DNA of 64,000 bases from an uncultured Erysipelotrichaceae bacterium (GCA_902761685.1 CACWLI010000003.1:48222-112221), one strand, 5' to 3'; shown: positions 55,468 through 63,833, counted from the stretch's first letter. Notes: generated by a model from the letters alone, not told the origin. Made by a program: numbers and translations.

Positions 55468-55542
55468 AAAACACCTACTTTATATTAATATTATTACATA
55501 TATTTTAAAAAAAAGAAACTAATTTTATTAGTTCTAATTATA

Positions 55543-55551
55543 TGATATAAT
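55543..55551 (+). promoter_or_regulatory. Extended -10 promoter of queH
   Basis: TGATATAAT (TATAAT 55546-55551). Expected transcript start is 55558-55559, at the GTG/ATG codons of queH, so there is almost no leader. Confidence 0.55.
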
Positions 55552-55561
55552 ATATAGCGTG

Positions 55562-56179
55562 ATGAATATGAAAGATTCAAATTATAAATTATGTATTGAA
55601 GAATTGAAAAAAATTGACAAACCTAAAAAATTATTATTACATAGTTGTTGTGCACCATGTAGTAGCCAAGTCATAACTTTTTTAACTTCTTATTTTGATA
55701 TTACAATATTGTATTATAATCCTAATATTTCTCCAATAGAAGAATATAATAAAAGAAAAGATGAACAAATAAGATTAATAAAATCTATTGATAAAGTAAA
55801 TAAAATAGATATTATAGATTGTGATTATGATAATGATATTTATGAAGAAAAGATTAAAGGATTTGAGAATTGTCCTGAAAGGGGAGATAGGTGTACAATT
55901 TGTTTTAATTTAAGGCTTGATAAAACTGCTAAAATGGCAAAAGAATTAGATTATGACTATTTTTGTAGTACATTAACAGTTAGTCCTTATAAAAATAGTA
56001 ATTTAATAAATGAAATTGGAAGAAATAAAGAAAAAAAATATGGAGTTAAATGGTTACCTTCAGATTTTAAGAAGGAAGATGGTTATAAAAAATCTATTGA
56101 GTTGTCAAAAAAATACAATTTATATAGACAAGATTATTGTGGGTGTAAGTATTCGGTAAGAGAAAAAAAATATGATTAA
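55562..56179 (+). CDS. queH: Epoxyqueuosine reductase QueH
   Basis: Last step of queuosine synthesis in tRNA: reduces epoxyqueuosine, replacing QueG. All cysteine motifs of QueH (DUF208) are present: LLLHSCCAPCSS (about 25-36), CPERGDRCTICFNLRL, FCSTLTVSPYK and the C-terminal DYCGCKYS. These bind an iron-sulfur cluster and a second metal. 205 aa, normal. Start uncertain among GTG 55559, ATG 55562 and ATG 55568, with no ribosome site. The other queuosine genes are not in the window, so queuine may be salvaged. Confidence 0.92.
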   Translation: MNMKDSNYKLCIEELKKIDKPKKLLLHSCCAPCSSQVITFLTSYFDITILYYNPNISPIEEYNKRKDEQIRLIKSIDKVNKIDIIDCDYDNDIYEEKIKGFENCPERGDRCTICFNLRLDKTAKMAKELDYDYFCSTLTVSPYKNSNLINEIGRNKEKKYGVKWLPSDFKKEDGYKKSIELSKKYNLYRQDYCGCKYSVREKKYD

Positions 56180-56204
56180 AAAAGTGTTATTTCTAACACT
56201 TTTT
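56179..56204. terminator. Bidirectional terminator between queH and the cation-efflux gene
   Basis: 11-bp stem AAAAAGTGTTA / TAACACTTTTT, loop TTTC. The end of the CDF gene lies in it. Confidence 0.85.
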
Positions 56205-57074
56205 ATTTGTACATTTTTCATTTAAGTATTCTATTTCTAATGTAATATGATTAATATTAAATTTATATAGCTCTTTTTTGATATCATTTTTTAATCTAAT
56301 AATATCTTCTCTTGAAATATCCTCTTTAAGTAAAATATGCGCAGTCATGTAGTTATTAACACCATCAAGAGTCCAAATATGTATATGATGTATATTATTT
56401 ACATTAGCAAATTTTTCGTTGATTGTAGTTTTTATTTTGTTAATATCAATATTTTTAGGTACCTTTTCCATAAAAATATCAAATATTTCTTTAATATATT
56501 TATAAACGTGATATAGAATATAAAATGCTATTAAAATTGATAATATTGGATCAATTATCATTAAGTTAAATAATTTAATACACACGCTTCCAATTAATAC
56601 AGCAATCCATCCCATAACATCCTCTAGCATATGTAGGTTAATTGCTTTTTCATTATGTTTATCTGCATGAGATGTTCTATATGCTGCATATCCATTTATA
56701 AGAACACCAAATATCGCAAATATTATCATAGCATCGTAGTTTATATCTTCTGGATTTATTAATCTTGGAATTGCATGATATATTACAACAATTGATCCTG
56801 TTAATAGGATAATAGATGTTATTAGAGCTCCTAATAAGGAGTATCTTAGATAACCATAAGTATATTCTTCATTAGAACTTTTATTACTTTTCTTTTCTAA
56901 ATAATATGATACACCAATTGAAATAGAATCACCAAAGTCATGTATTGAATCTGATAAAATTGATATACTATTTGTAAGAAAACCGCCAATTAATTCTAAA
57001 ATTGAAAACAATAAATTTAGCAAAAATGCAACTTTTATATTTTTATATGATTCGTCGTGAGTATGTTCTCTCAT
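56193..57074 (-). CDS. Cation diffusion facilitator (CzcD/ZitB-like zinc exporter)
   Basis: 293 aa. Six membrane helices. A histidine-bearing N-terminus (REHTHDESY). Metal site of TM2 SDSIHDFGDS (HxxxD; the family has DxxHxxxD) and of TM5 HMLEDVMGW (HxxxD). C-terminal cytosolic ferredoxin-like domain with HHIHIWTLDG and TAHILLKED, typical of CDF. Proton-coupled export of Zn2+ or a related metal. I start at the ATG at 57072-57074 because GGAGG lies 5 nt before it. The upstream ATG overlaps this ribosome site. Confidence 0.92.
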   Translation of the reverse strand: MREHTHDESYKNIKVAFLLNLLFSILELIGGFLTNSISILSDSIHDFGDSISIGVSYYLEKKSNKSSNEEYTYGYLRYSLLGALITSIILLTGSIVVIYHAIPRLINPEDINYDAMIIFAIFGVLINGYAAYRTSHADKHNEKAINLHMLEDVMGWIAVLIGSVCIKLFNLMIIDPILSILIAFYILYHVYKYIKEIFDIFMEKVPKNIDINKIKTTINEKFANVNNIHHIHIWTLDGVNNYMTAHILLKEDISREDIIRLKNDIKKELYKFNINHITLEIEYLNEKCTNKKC

Positions 57075-57090
57075 AATTTCCTCCATACTT

Positions 57091-57096
57091 ATTATA
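57091..57096 (-). promoter_or_regulatory. -10 of the cation-efflux gene
   Basis: Minus strand TGTTATAAT (TATAAT 57091-57096). The expected start falls immediately before the ribosome site, so the leader is very short. No clear -35. Confidence 0.5.
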
Positions 57097-57106
57097 ACAT
57101 AAAATG

Positions 57107-57135
57107 TTGAATAAAAATTATTCTTTTAGTATAAT
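57107..57135 (+). promoter_or_regulatory. Promoter of the small membrane protein-LTA synthase operon
   Basis: -35 TTGAAT (57107-57112), 17-bp spacer, -10 TATAAT (57130-57135). Confidence 0.75.
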
Positions 57136-57151
57136 AAATTTGGTGATAGAA

Positions 57152-57289
57152 ATGGATTACTTTTCTAGATATTTGATGGATGCAAGTACTAGTTATAGCA
57201 TGGAAGTAAGTATATTAATAATTATTGGTATATTATTGATTTTGGCTATAATTATTTTAACTATTATAAAAAAAATGAAAGACAAGTAA
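57152..57289 (+). CDS. Small single-pass membrane protein (45 aa)
   Basis: Not recognised. MDYFSRYLMDASTSYS then one long membrane helix (about 18-38) and KKMKDK. The ATG at 57152 is preceded by GGTGATAG. Upstream codons of the frame cover the promoter. Its stop is 1 nt before the LTA-synthase-like gene, so the two are coupled, and a helper role for that enzyme is possible (inference). Confidence 0.6.
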   Translation: MDYFSRYLMDASTSYSMEVSILIIIGILLILAIIILTIIKKMKDK

Positions 57290-57290
57290 A

Positions 57291-59180
57291 ATGAAAAAAA
57301 ATAATAGTATATTATATTGGGGTTTTTGGATATTTTATTTAGAAATTATATATAAGATATTTATTCTTAAAGATATATTTTCATTTAGTACTTTATATGT
57401 GCTTATTTTTAGTATGCTTGTTGTTTTTTGTTTATCATTATTAACAAGTATTTTTAATAAAAAAATTAATAAAGTAATTAGTATTATTTTGTTAGTTGCA
57501 ATTTGTATATTATATTTAGCACAAATTGTATATTATAACTTTTATTATTCTATCTTTTCTGTATTTAGTTTAAGTGCTGGTGGAACAGGTCAAGTATTTG
57601 AATTTTGGACGATGATATTGGCTGTTATAATTAGGATTTGGTATATTTTTCTTTTAGTAATTATTCCTCTTATCTTGACTTTTGTATTTAGTATGAAATT
57701 TATTAATTTTGATAAAATTAATTTAAAGATATTATTAAATAAATTAGTTTTAATAATTATATCTTTATTTCTTATTTCTGCTAGTATAATTTTTGATAAG
57801 GACTATTATTCTTTAAAAAGATTATTATATGAAACACATGCGCCAGTATTAACTATTAATAAAACAGGTTTATTTACAATGGAGGTTATTGATTTAACTA
57901 GATTTTTATTTGGATTTGAGGAAAAACCTTTTGTTAAGAACGAAGATAAAACATTATATAATAAAGAAGATTATAATATGATGAATATAAATTTTAAAGA
58001 AGAATATCCTGAAATGAATAAATACTTTATGAGTGTTAAACCAACAAATAAAAATGAATACACAGGTATTTTTAATAATAAGAATATAATTTTTATTAAT
58101 ACAGAATCATTCGATAAAATAGTAATTGACGAAAAGCTAACTCCAACTTTGTATAAAATTACTAATGATGGTTTTGTTTTTAATAATTATTATCAACCAC
58201 TTTATCCAATTTCAACTTTTGATGGAGAATATATGAACTTGTTTAGTTTAATCCCAAAAGAAGGTACATGGAGTTTAAGTGATGCTAGTAAAAGAAATAT
58301 GCCTTTTACTTTTGGTAATTTTTTTAAGAATAAAGGTTACAATACATATGCTTTTCATAATTATGTATATAATTTCTATGAAAGACAAGAAACACATCCT
58401 AATATTGGATTTAAATATGAAGCGTGTGGAAATGGTTTAGAAAATAAAATGGATTGTAATAATTGGCCAAATAGTGACTTAGAAATGATAAATTCAACCT
58501 TTGATGAATACTCTAATGATACACCATTTGCAGTATATTATATGACTGTTAGTGGACATTTGAATTATAATTTTAGAGAAAACTATATATCGAGAAAGAA
58601 CAAAAATTTTGTAGATAGTTTAAATTATAGTGAAAGGGTAAAAGCATATTTGGCTACTGGTATTGAAGTTAATAGGGCATTGGAGTCATTAATAAAAAAG
58701 CTTGAAGATAAGAATATTTTAGAAGATACTGTTATTATATTAACGCCAGATCATTTTCCATATGGATTAACATCAAATGAATTAAATGAAGTTGATAGTA
58801 ATGATAGAAATGATAAGTTTGAGTTATATCACACATCATTAATTATTTATAATCCAACTATTAAACATGTGGAGATAGATACTTTATGTAGTGGAATTGA
58901 TATTCTTCCTACAATATATAATTTATATGGATTTGAATTTGATTCAAGACTATTAATGGGAAGAGATATTTTTAGTGATGAAGAACACATTGTAATTTTA
59001 TCTGATAGGAGTTGGATTACAAGTAAAGGTACTTATAATAGTATTACTGGAGAATTTAAATCAAAAGGTGAAGTAATAGATGATAATTACATCAATAGAA
59101 TAAATGATATTATTAATGAAAGAATTAGTATGTCTAATTTAATAATAAATTATGATTATTATAGTGAGTTAGGATTTTAA
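57291..59180 (+). CDS. LTA-synthase family protein (membrane sulfatase-fold phosphoglycerol transferase)
   Basis: 629 aa. Five N-terminal membrane helices (to about residue 170), then an extracellular alkaline-phosphatase-like domain: NIIFINTESFD (metal-binding Glu), YPISTFDGEYMNLFSL with the nucleophilic Thr, YMTVSGHLNY, and ILTPDHFPYG with Asp and His metal ligands. Makes polyglycerol-phosphate or transfers phosphoglycerol to surface glycans. Whether it is the main LtaS cannot be told. The end is 1 nt from the glycosylase gene. Confidence 0.88.
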   Translation: MKKNNSILYWGFWIFYLEIIYKIFILKDIFSFSTLYVLIFSMLVVFCLSLLTSIFNKKINKVISIILLVAICILYLAQIVYYNFYYSIFSVFSLSAGGTGQVFEFWTMILAVIIRIWYIFLLVIIPLILTFVFSMKFINFDKINLKILLNKLVLIIISLFLISASIIFDKDYYSLKRLLYETHAPVLTINKTGLFTMEVIDLTRFLFGFEEKPFVKNEDKTLYNKEDYNMMNINFKEEYPEMNKYFMSVKPTNKNEYTGIFNNKNIIFINTESFDKIVIDEKLTPTLYKITNDGFVFNNYYQPLYPISTFDGEYMNLFSLIPKEGTWSLSDASKRNMPFTFGNFFKNKGYNTYAFHNYVYNFYERQETHPNIGFKYEACGNGLENKMDCNNWPNSDLEMINSTFDEYSNDTPFAVYYMTVSGHLNYNFRENYISRKNKNFVDSLNYSERVKAYLATGIEVNRALESLIKKLEDKNILEDTVIILTPDHFPYGLTSNELNEVDSNDRNDKFELYHTSLIIYNPTIKHVEIDTLCSGIDILPTIYNLYGFEFDSRLLMGRDIFSDEEHIVILSDRSWITSKGTYNSITGEFKSKGEVIDDNYINRINDIINERISMSNLIINYDYYSELGF

Positions 59181-59181
59181 T

Positions 59182-60000
59182 ATGAAAATAGAAGTAAAAA
59201 ATTTGAATATAGAGAGTATTTTATTTAGTGGAGCATGCTTTAGAGCAATTAAAGAAGATGATGGAAGCATTACTAATATTATTAAAGATAGAGTAATTAA
59301 TATTAAACAAGATGGTAATACTCTATATATTAAGTCATCAAATAATAATAATTTAAAAGAAATAATACTTGAATATTTTGATTTAAATAGAGATTATGAT
59401 TCTATTAATGAACAACTTATTAACAATAATATCAATTTAAAAAAAATGATTGATAAATGTAAAGATTATAAAATATTAAATCAAGATCCATTTGAGATGT
59501 GTATAAGTTATATAATAAGTCAAAATAATAACGTTAAAAGAATTAGTAAAAGTATAGATGAAATATGTAAAAAATATGGTGATAAGGTTTTATTTAATGA
59601 AAAGGAATATTATTTATTCCCAACTTATCAACAATTAAAAGATTTAACAGAAGAAGATTTCAGAAAATTTGGAGTTGGATTTAGAGATAGATATTTAGTT
59701 GATTTTTTAAAAAAATATGAATCTATGAAAGATATTAATAAACTAAATACTGAAGAAGCATTAAAAGAATTGATGAATGTTAAGGGAATTGGTTTAAAAG
59801 TTGCATCTTGTATTTTACTATTTGGATATAAAAGATTAGATGTTTTTCCAATAGATACATGGGTTAAACATTATATGGTAGAAAATTATAAAATAAGAGA
59901 TGATATTAAAAGTATTGAACAATTTGCTAAAGATAATTTTAAAGAATATTCAGGATTAGTAATACAATATATGTTTCATTCACAAAGAAATATGGATTAG
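59182..60000 (+). CDS. 8-oxoguanine DNA glycosylase, OGG1 type (HhH-GPD)
   Basis: 272 aa. N-terminal TBP-like half with FSGACFRAIKEDDGS, then an HhH-GPD domain: CISYIISQNNNVKRI, FGVGFRDRYLVDFL, the hairpin LMNVKGIGLKVASCILLF with the catalytic Lys in GLKVAS, and VFPIDTWVKHYM with the catalytic Asp. This matches bacterial OGG1-like glycosylase/lyases of clostridia and Bacilli, which excise 8-oxoG. AlkA-type alkylpurine specificity is less likely because of the Lys. Confidence 0.88.
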   Translation: MKIEVKNLNIESILFSGACFRAIKEDDGSITNIIKDRVINIKQDGNTLYIKSSNNNNLKEIILEYFDLNRDYDSINEQLINNNINLKKMIDKCKDYKILNQDPFEMCISYIISQNNNVKRISKSIDEICKKYGDKVLFNEKEYYLFPTYQQLKDLTEEDFRKFGVGFRDRYLVDFLKKYESMKDINKLNTEEALKELMNVKGIGLKVASCILLFGYKRLDVFPIDTWVKHYMVENYKIRDDIKSIEQFAKDNFKEYSGLVIQYMFHSQRNMD

Positions 60001-60020
60001 TTTGTATAAGGGGGATTTGT

Positions 60021-60893
60021 ATGTTAAATAATAGTAGTAAAAACATTTTAAATTTTTATTTCGAAGCAAACAAAAATAAAGAACTTGAAATAGATGAACA
60101 TCTAGATAGAAACTATAGTGTAGCTGAGAGAACAATAATGCTATGTTTAAATGAATTGTTAATTGATGAAGAATGTGATGATAAAATAAGATATTTATTT
60201 TTGTCAAGTTTAGGTGGTAGTCTATCTTATTTAACAAAAAAAGAAGAATATAAGTCATTCTTAAATAGTTATATCTTTATTCCTAACAATATTAAAAATA
60301 AAGAAACATATAATAACTATTTATCTTTAAGAAAAAAAATTAGGCAAGGTCATATTTATTGGGGAGCAAGTGGAAAAAGATTAGAAAGTATATTAGAACA
60401 TATATATGGATGTATAGCCTTAATTATAGGTATTGAGTCTGAGTTTGGTTATAAACTAGATTATGATAAAATAATAAAAATGTTATTATTACATGAAACT
60501 GAAGAAATAATAATAGGTGATTTAACAGAGTGGGATATTAGTAAAGAAGAAAAAGAAGTAATTGGAAAAAATGCAGTAAAAAAATTATTAAATCAAAGAA
60601 AGAAATTAATTGATTTAATAGATGAATTCAATGCTAAATCAACTATAGAGAGTAAATATGCAAATTTGTGTGATAAATTGGAATATGATATGCAAGTAAA
60701 AGTATATGAATTAGAGGGAAGATATGATTTTAATAACTATCCTAATAATGTCGTAACTCAAAGTGATAGAGTAAAAACAATAATTGATGCCGGAGCAAAG
60801 AGTGTTTTTGATGTTCATTATGAATATGATAAATCAAGATATAGTGATGTTCCATGTATGAAAATGATTTTAGAAGAAACAAAAAAATTATAA
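60021..60893 (+). CDS. HD-superfamily hydrolase (HDDC2/YfbR-like) with His-Glu in place of His-Asp
   Basis: 290 aa. The central part follows HDDC2/YfbR 5'-deoxynucleotidases: ILEHIYGCIALI (first His), then LLHETEEIIIGDLTEWD (family: LxHDxxExxxGDI), and KLEYDMQVKVYE (family: KxDxxEMxxQAxEYE). The metal-binding HD pair is HE here and the following E-GD motif is intact. About 110 extra N-terminal residues of unknown role. Possibly still a nucleotidase; reduced activity is conceivable. GGGGG ribosome site, 20 nt after the glycosylase. Confidence 0.75.
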   Translation: MLNNSSKNILNFYFEANKNKELEIDEHLDRNYSVAERTIMLCLNELLIDEECDDKIRYLFLSSLGGSLSYLTKKEEYKSFLNSYIFIPNNIKNKETYNNYLSLRKKIRQGHIYWGASGKRLESILEHIYGCIALIIGIESEFGYKLDYDKIIKMLLLHETEEIIIGDLTEWDISKEEKEVIGKNAVKKLLNQRKKLIDLIDEFNAKSTIESKYANLCDKLEYDMQVKVYELEGRYDFNNYPNNVVTQSDRVKTIIDAGAKSVFDVHYEYDKSRYSDVPCMKMILEETKKL

Positions 60894-60899
60894 AAAATA

Positions 60900-60928
60900 T
60901 TGCAATTAATAACTAGTTATGTTATTCT
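60900..60928 (+). promoter_or_regulatory. Promoter of the uracil permease-upp operon
   Basis: -35 TTGCAA (60900-60905), 17-bp spacer, -10 TATTCT (60923-60928) with TG at 60920-60921. It would start transcription near 60935, just before the ribosome site of the leader peptide. Confidence 0.6.
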
Positions 60929-60949
60929 TTTAAAAGAGGAAAAAAAGGT

Positions 60950-61033
60950 ATGAAGGAATTAATAAGTAAAAATTATTTATTTATTGGTAGTGATTCATTT
61001 ACTACTATTGTTGTTAATTCTTTTATATTTTAG
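60950..61033 (+). CDS. Leader peptide of the uracil permease-upp operon (27 aa)
   Basis: Short frame MKELISKNYLFIGSDSF... of 27 codons with a GAGG ribosome site 9 nt upstream. The DNA is strongly U-rich in its second half. Its TAG stop (61031-61033) touches the first base of the terminator stem (61034). This is the geometry of the E. coli pyrL-pyrBI attenuator. No similarity of the peptide itself to known proteins was seen. Confidence 0.65.
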   Translation: MKELISKNYLFIGSDSFTTIVVNSFIF

Positions 61034-61063
61034 TCTCATCATTTATTGATGAGATTTTTTTTT
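61034..61063 (+). terminator. Attenuator upstream of the uracil permease
   Basis: 8-bp perfect stem TCTCATCA / TGATGAGA, loop TTTAT, nine T. It lies 30 bp before the permease start and inside the transcript, so read-through must be regulated. Confidence 0.8.
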
Positions 61064-61092
61064 GCTTAAATTTATTGTTTTAAGGAGGAAAT

Positions 61093-62373
61093 ATGAAAAA
61101 AAACAGTAAAATGTTACTTGATGTTAATGACAAACCGCCGGTATTAAAATGGATTTTGCTTTCATTGCAACATGTATTTGCTATGTTTGGTGCAACTATT
61201 TTAGTACCTATACTTGTTAATGGAACTGCAGGAAGTGAAGTATTATCAATACCAGTAGCACTTGTCTCATCTGGTATAGGTACATTAATCTATATTATAT
61301 GTACTAAAGGAAAAAGTCCTGTTTATTTAGGAAGTTCATTTGCATTTATAACACCAATGATAACTGGATTTGCTCTTGCTGGAAAATCTGGAGTATTTAC
61401 TGGAATTATGGGGGTTGGTTTAGTTTATGTAATAGTTGCCTTGATAATTAAACTTGCAGGAAAAGAATGGCTAAATAAGTTATTACCGCCAATTATTGTT
61501 GGACCAATGATTATGATTATTGGCTTATCACTTGCTCCAACTGCAGTATCAGAAATAGGTTTAAATGAAGCAAGTATTCCATGGAAAAATTTAGTTGTTG
61601 CTCTTGTTGCTTTTTTAACAACTGCTATACTTGCTGTTAGAGGAAAAGGCTTTTTTAAAGTTATACCATTTTTAATGGGAATGGTTGCTGGATATATTGC
61701 TTCTATAATTCTTGGTATAGTTGATTACACATCAATAACAAATGCTAAAGTATTAAGTGTACCGGAATTTTATATTCCGTTTGTTCATTATAAACTAAAT
61801 TTTGCAGCACTATTAACTATTGTACCAATTGCACTTGTAACTATGGCTGAACACATTGGAGATCATAAAGTATTAGGTTCTATTATTGACAAAGATTTAA
61901 TAAATGATCCTGGTTTGGATAGAACATTAATGGGAGATGGTCTTGCAACATTTGCCGCTGGATTTATAGGAGGTCCTGCTAATACAACTTATGGTGAAAA
62001 CACATCAGTAGTAGGAATGACTAAAGTAGCTTCTGTATGGGTAACTGGACTTGCAGCAGTAATAGCAATTATATTTGGATTTTTAGGACAATTAACAGCA
62101 ATCATATCATCAATTCCATCTGCTGTATTAGGTGGAGTAGCAATTTTACTATATGGATTTATTTCAGTAAATGGACTTAAAATATTAATTCAAAACCAAG
62201 TAAATTTTGGAAATACTAAAAATGTTATAGTTGCATCTTCTATGTTAGTTTTAGGATTAGGAGGAGCAGCAATTTCAATTGTTACTAAGAATACTTCCGT
62301 ATCAATCTCAGGAATGAGTTTAGCTGCAATAATAGGTATATTATTAAATTTATTAATACCGGAGGAAAAATAA
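61093..62373 (+). CDS. pyrP: Uracil permease (NCS2/UraA family)
   Basis: 426 aa, about 14 membrane segments. DVNDKPPVLKWILLSLQHVFAMFGATILVPIL at the N-terminus is the usual NCS2 entry, with the QH of TM1. AEHIGDHKVLGSI has the substrate-binding Glu of TM8, and GGPANTTYGENTS that of TM10. Proton-driven uracil uptake. TAAGGAGG ribosome site. upp follows directly. Preceded by the leader-peptide attenuator. Confidence 0.95.
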   Translation: MKKNSKMLLDVNDKPPVLKWILLSLQHVFAMFGATILVPILVNGTAGSEVLSIPVALVSSGIGTLIYIICTKGKSPVYLGSSFAFITPMITGFALAGKSGVFTGIMGVGLVYVIVALIIKLAGKEWLNKLLPPIIVGPMIMIIGLSLAPTAVSEIGLNEASIPWKNLVVALVAFLTTAILAVRGKGFFKVIPFLMGMVAGYIASIILGIVDYTSITNAKVLSVPEFYIPFVHYKLNFAALLTIVPIALVTMAEHIGDHKVLGSIIDKDLINDPGLDRTLMGDGLATFAAGFIGGPANTTYGENTSVVGMTKVASVWVTGLAAVIAIIFGFLGQLTAIISSIPSAVLGGVAILLYGFISVNGLKILIQNQVNFGNTKNVIVASSMLVLGLGGAAISIVTKNTSVSISGMSLAAIIGILLNLLIPEEK

Positions 62374-63000
62374 ATGAAAGAAATTGTATTAGATCATCCG
62401 TTGATTACTCATAAATTGTCATTATTAAGAGATAAAAATACAGGAACAAAAGAATTTAGAGAATTAGTAAGTGAAATATCTATATTATTATGTTATGAAG
62501 CAACTAAGGATGCAAAATTATCAAATACTATAATTGAAACTCCACTTGAAAAATATAAAACTAAATGTTTAAATGAAGATAACTATGCATTTGTGCCAAT
62601 ATTAAGAGCTGGTATGAGCATGGTAGAGGGAATAATAAAAGTAATTCCAAATGCAAAGATTGGTCATATTGGTTTATATAGAAATGAAGAAACGCTAGAA
62701 CCTGTAGAGTACTATTATAAAATGCCAGAAAACATAAAAAAAAGGGAAGTATTAATTTTAGATCCTATGTTAGCAACTGGTGGAAGTGCCATAGCTACAA
62801 TTAATAGATTAAAAAAAGATGGTGTTAAAAAAATAAAATTTTTATGTGTAATTGCTTCTCCAATAGGCATAAAGAATGTTCAAAAAGAACATCCTGATGT
62901 TCAAATATATTGTGCTTCAGTTGATAGAAAACTAAATGATATTGGTTATATTTTACCTGGTTTAGGTGATGCAGGAGATAGAGTTTATGGAACAAAATAA
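62374..63000 (+). CDS. upp: Uracil phosphoribosyltransferase
   Basis: Converts uracil and PRPP to UMP. 208 aa. [31 protein letters not shown]-terminus, [10 protein letters not shown], the PRPP-binding loop [11 protein letters not shown] (130-140) and the C-terminal uracil-binding [17 protein letters not shown]. It begins right after the permease stop with a GGAGG site inside the permease gene. Together they form a uracil salvage operon. Confidence 0.98.
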   Translation: MKEIVLDHPLITHKLSLLRDKNTGTKEFRELVSEISILLCYEATKDAKLSNTIIETPLEKYKTKCLNEDNYAFVPILRAGMSMVEGIIKVIPNAKIGHIGLYRNEETLEPVEYYYKMPENIKKREVLILDPMLATGGSAIATINRLKKDGVKKIKFLCVIASPIGIKNVQKEHPDVQIYCASVDRKLNDIGYILPGLGDAGDRVYGTK

Positions 63001-63025
63001 TACTATTTTAAATAGTATTATTTTT
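62996..63025 (+). terminator. Terminator overlapping the upp stop
   Basis: 12-bp stem AATAATACTATT / AATAGTATTATT, loop TTA, five T. It contains the stop codon. Confidence 0.82.
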
Positions 63026-63035
63026 ATGTTATAAT
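63007..63035 (+). promoter_or_regulatory. Promoter of the PAP2 gene (leaderless start)
   Basis: Extended -10 TGTTATAAT (TG 63027-63028, TATAAT 63030-63035), weak -35 TTTAAA 17 bp upstream. Six bases after the -10 comes the ATG at 63042, the expected transcription start. Confidence 0.65.
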
Positions 63036-63041
63036 TTATAT

Positions 63042-63671
63042 ATGATTAAAAAAATTATAAAAGAAAATTATATATATTTAATAGTTATAACATTTCTTAT
63101 AATATTTTTATCATGTATATTTAGGTCTTCATTACACGATAAAATTATTATTTTTGATTATAAAGTTATAAAATTTATAAAGAAAATGGTTGACGTTAGA
63201 TTAACTTACTTTTTTAGAATCATGACATATTTTGGCGATTTTCACATACCAATTGTTATTATTGCGTGTATATTTTTATTTATTAAAAACAAATGGTATT
63301 TTTATACACAATCTATATGTTATATGTTTGCAGGATTGATTGCATTTTTAACTAAATATTTTGCTGGAAGAGCAAGGCCGATAGAAGCACTTATCAAAAT
63401 ACCTTCAAGTTATAGTTTTCCAAGTGGACATACTTTAACATCAATTATTTTTTACATAATACTTAGTTATTTATTAATCAATTTTTATAAAATAAAAAAT
63501 AAAAGATTAGTATATTCTATTAGTACATTTTTAATAGTGATTGTAGGCTTTTCTAGAATATATTTAGGAGTACATTATTTTTCTGATGTTATTGGTGGTA
63601 TAATTCTTGGTATTCCTTGTTTAATGATGCTTTTAAATATTATAGAAAAAAATTTTAAACATAAACTTTAA
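63042..63671 (+). CDS. PAP2-family membrane phosphatase (undecaprenyl-diphosphatase/PgpB-like)
   Basis: 209 aa, six membrane helices. The three phosphatase motifs are present: KYFAGRARP (K-x6-RP), SYSFPSGHTL (PSGH) and SRIYLGVHYFSDVIGG (SR-x5-H-x3-D). Members recycle undecaprenyl diphosphate or dephosphorylate phosphatidylglycerol phosphate; a choice is not possible from sequence. The start codon coincides with the predicted +1, so the mRNA is probably leaderless. Confidence 0.88.
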   Translation: MIKKIIKENYIYLIVITFLIIFLSCIFRSSLHDKIIIFDYKVIKFIKKMVDVRLTYFFRIMTYFGDFHIPIVIIACIFLFIKNKWYFYTQSICYMFAGLIAFLTKYFAGRARPIEALIKIPSSYSFPSGHTLTSIIFYIILSYLLINFYKIKNKRLVYSISTFLIVIVGFSRIYLGVHYFSDVIGGIILGIPCLMMLLNIIEKNFKHKL

Positions 63672-63686
63672 AGATTAAAAAAATTT

Positions 63687-63717
63687 AAGTGGATTTTTAA
63701 TAAAATCTACTTTTTTT
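63687..63717 (+). terminator. Terminator after the PAP2 gene
   Basis: 11-bp stem AAGTGGATTTT / AAAATCTACTT (one G-U), loop TAAT, T-run. Confidence 0.82.
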
Positions 63718-63718
63718 A

Positions 63719-63746
63719 TTGAATTATTAATAAATTATGTTAAAAT
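63719..63746 (+). promoter_or_regulatory. Promoter of tRNA-Gly
   Basis: -35 TTGAAT (63719-63724), 16-bp spacer, -10 TAAAAT (63741-63746) with TG before it. Confidence 0.68.
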
Positions 63747-63758
63747 ATTATTACTGAT

Positions 63759-63833
63759 GCAGGTATAGTTCAACGGTTAGAATGTGGCCTTGCCAAGGCT
63801 AAGATGCCGGTTCGATTCCGGTTACTTGCTCCA
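63759..63833 (+). tRNA. trnG: tRNA-Gly (anticodon GCC)
   Basis: 75 nt. Acceptor GCAGGTA pairs with TACTTGC (one G-U). Anticodon loop TTGCCAA gives GCC. T-arm is GCCGG-TTCGATT-CCGGT and CCA is encoded. Confidence 0.94.

Noticed and set aside
60929..61090. PyrR-binding loop or a uracil/PRPP riboswitch in the permease leader
   Set aside because: No conserved PyrR loop or known aptamer core could be found. The only stable structure is the terminator hairpin next to the leader-peptide stop.
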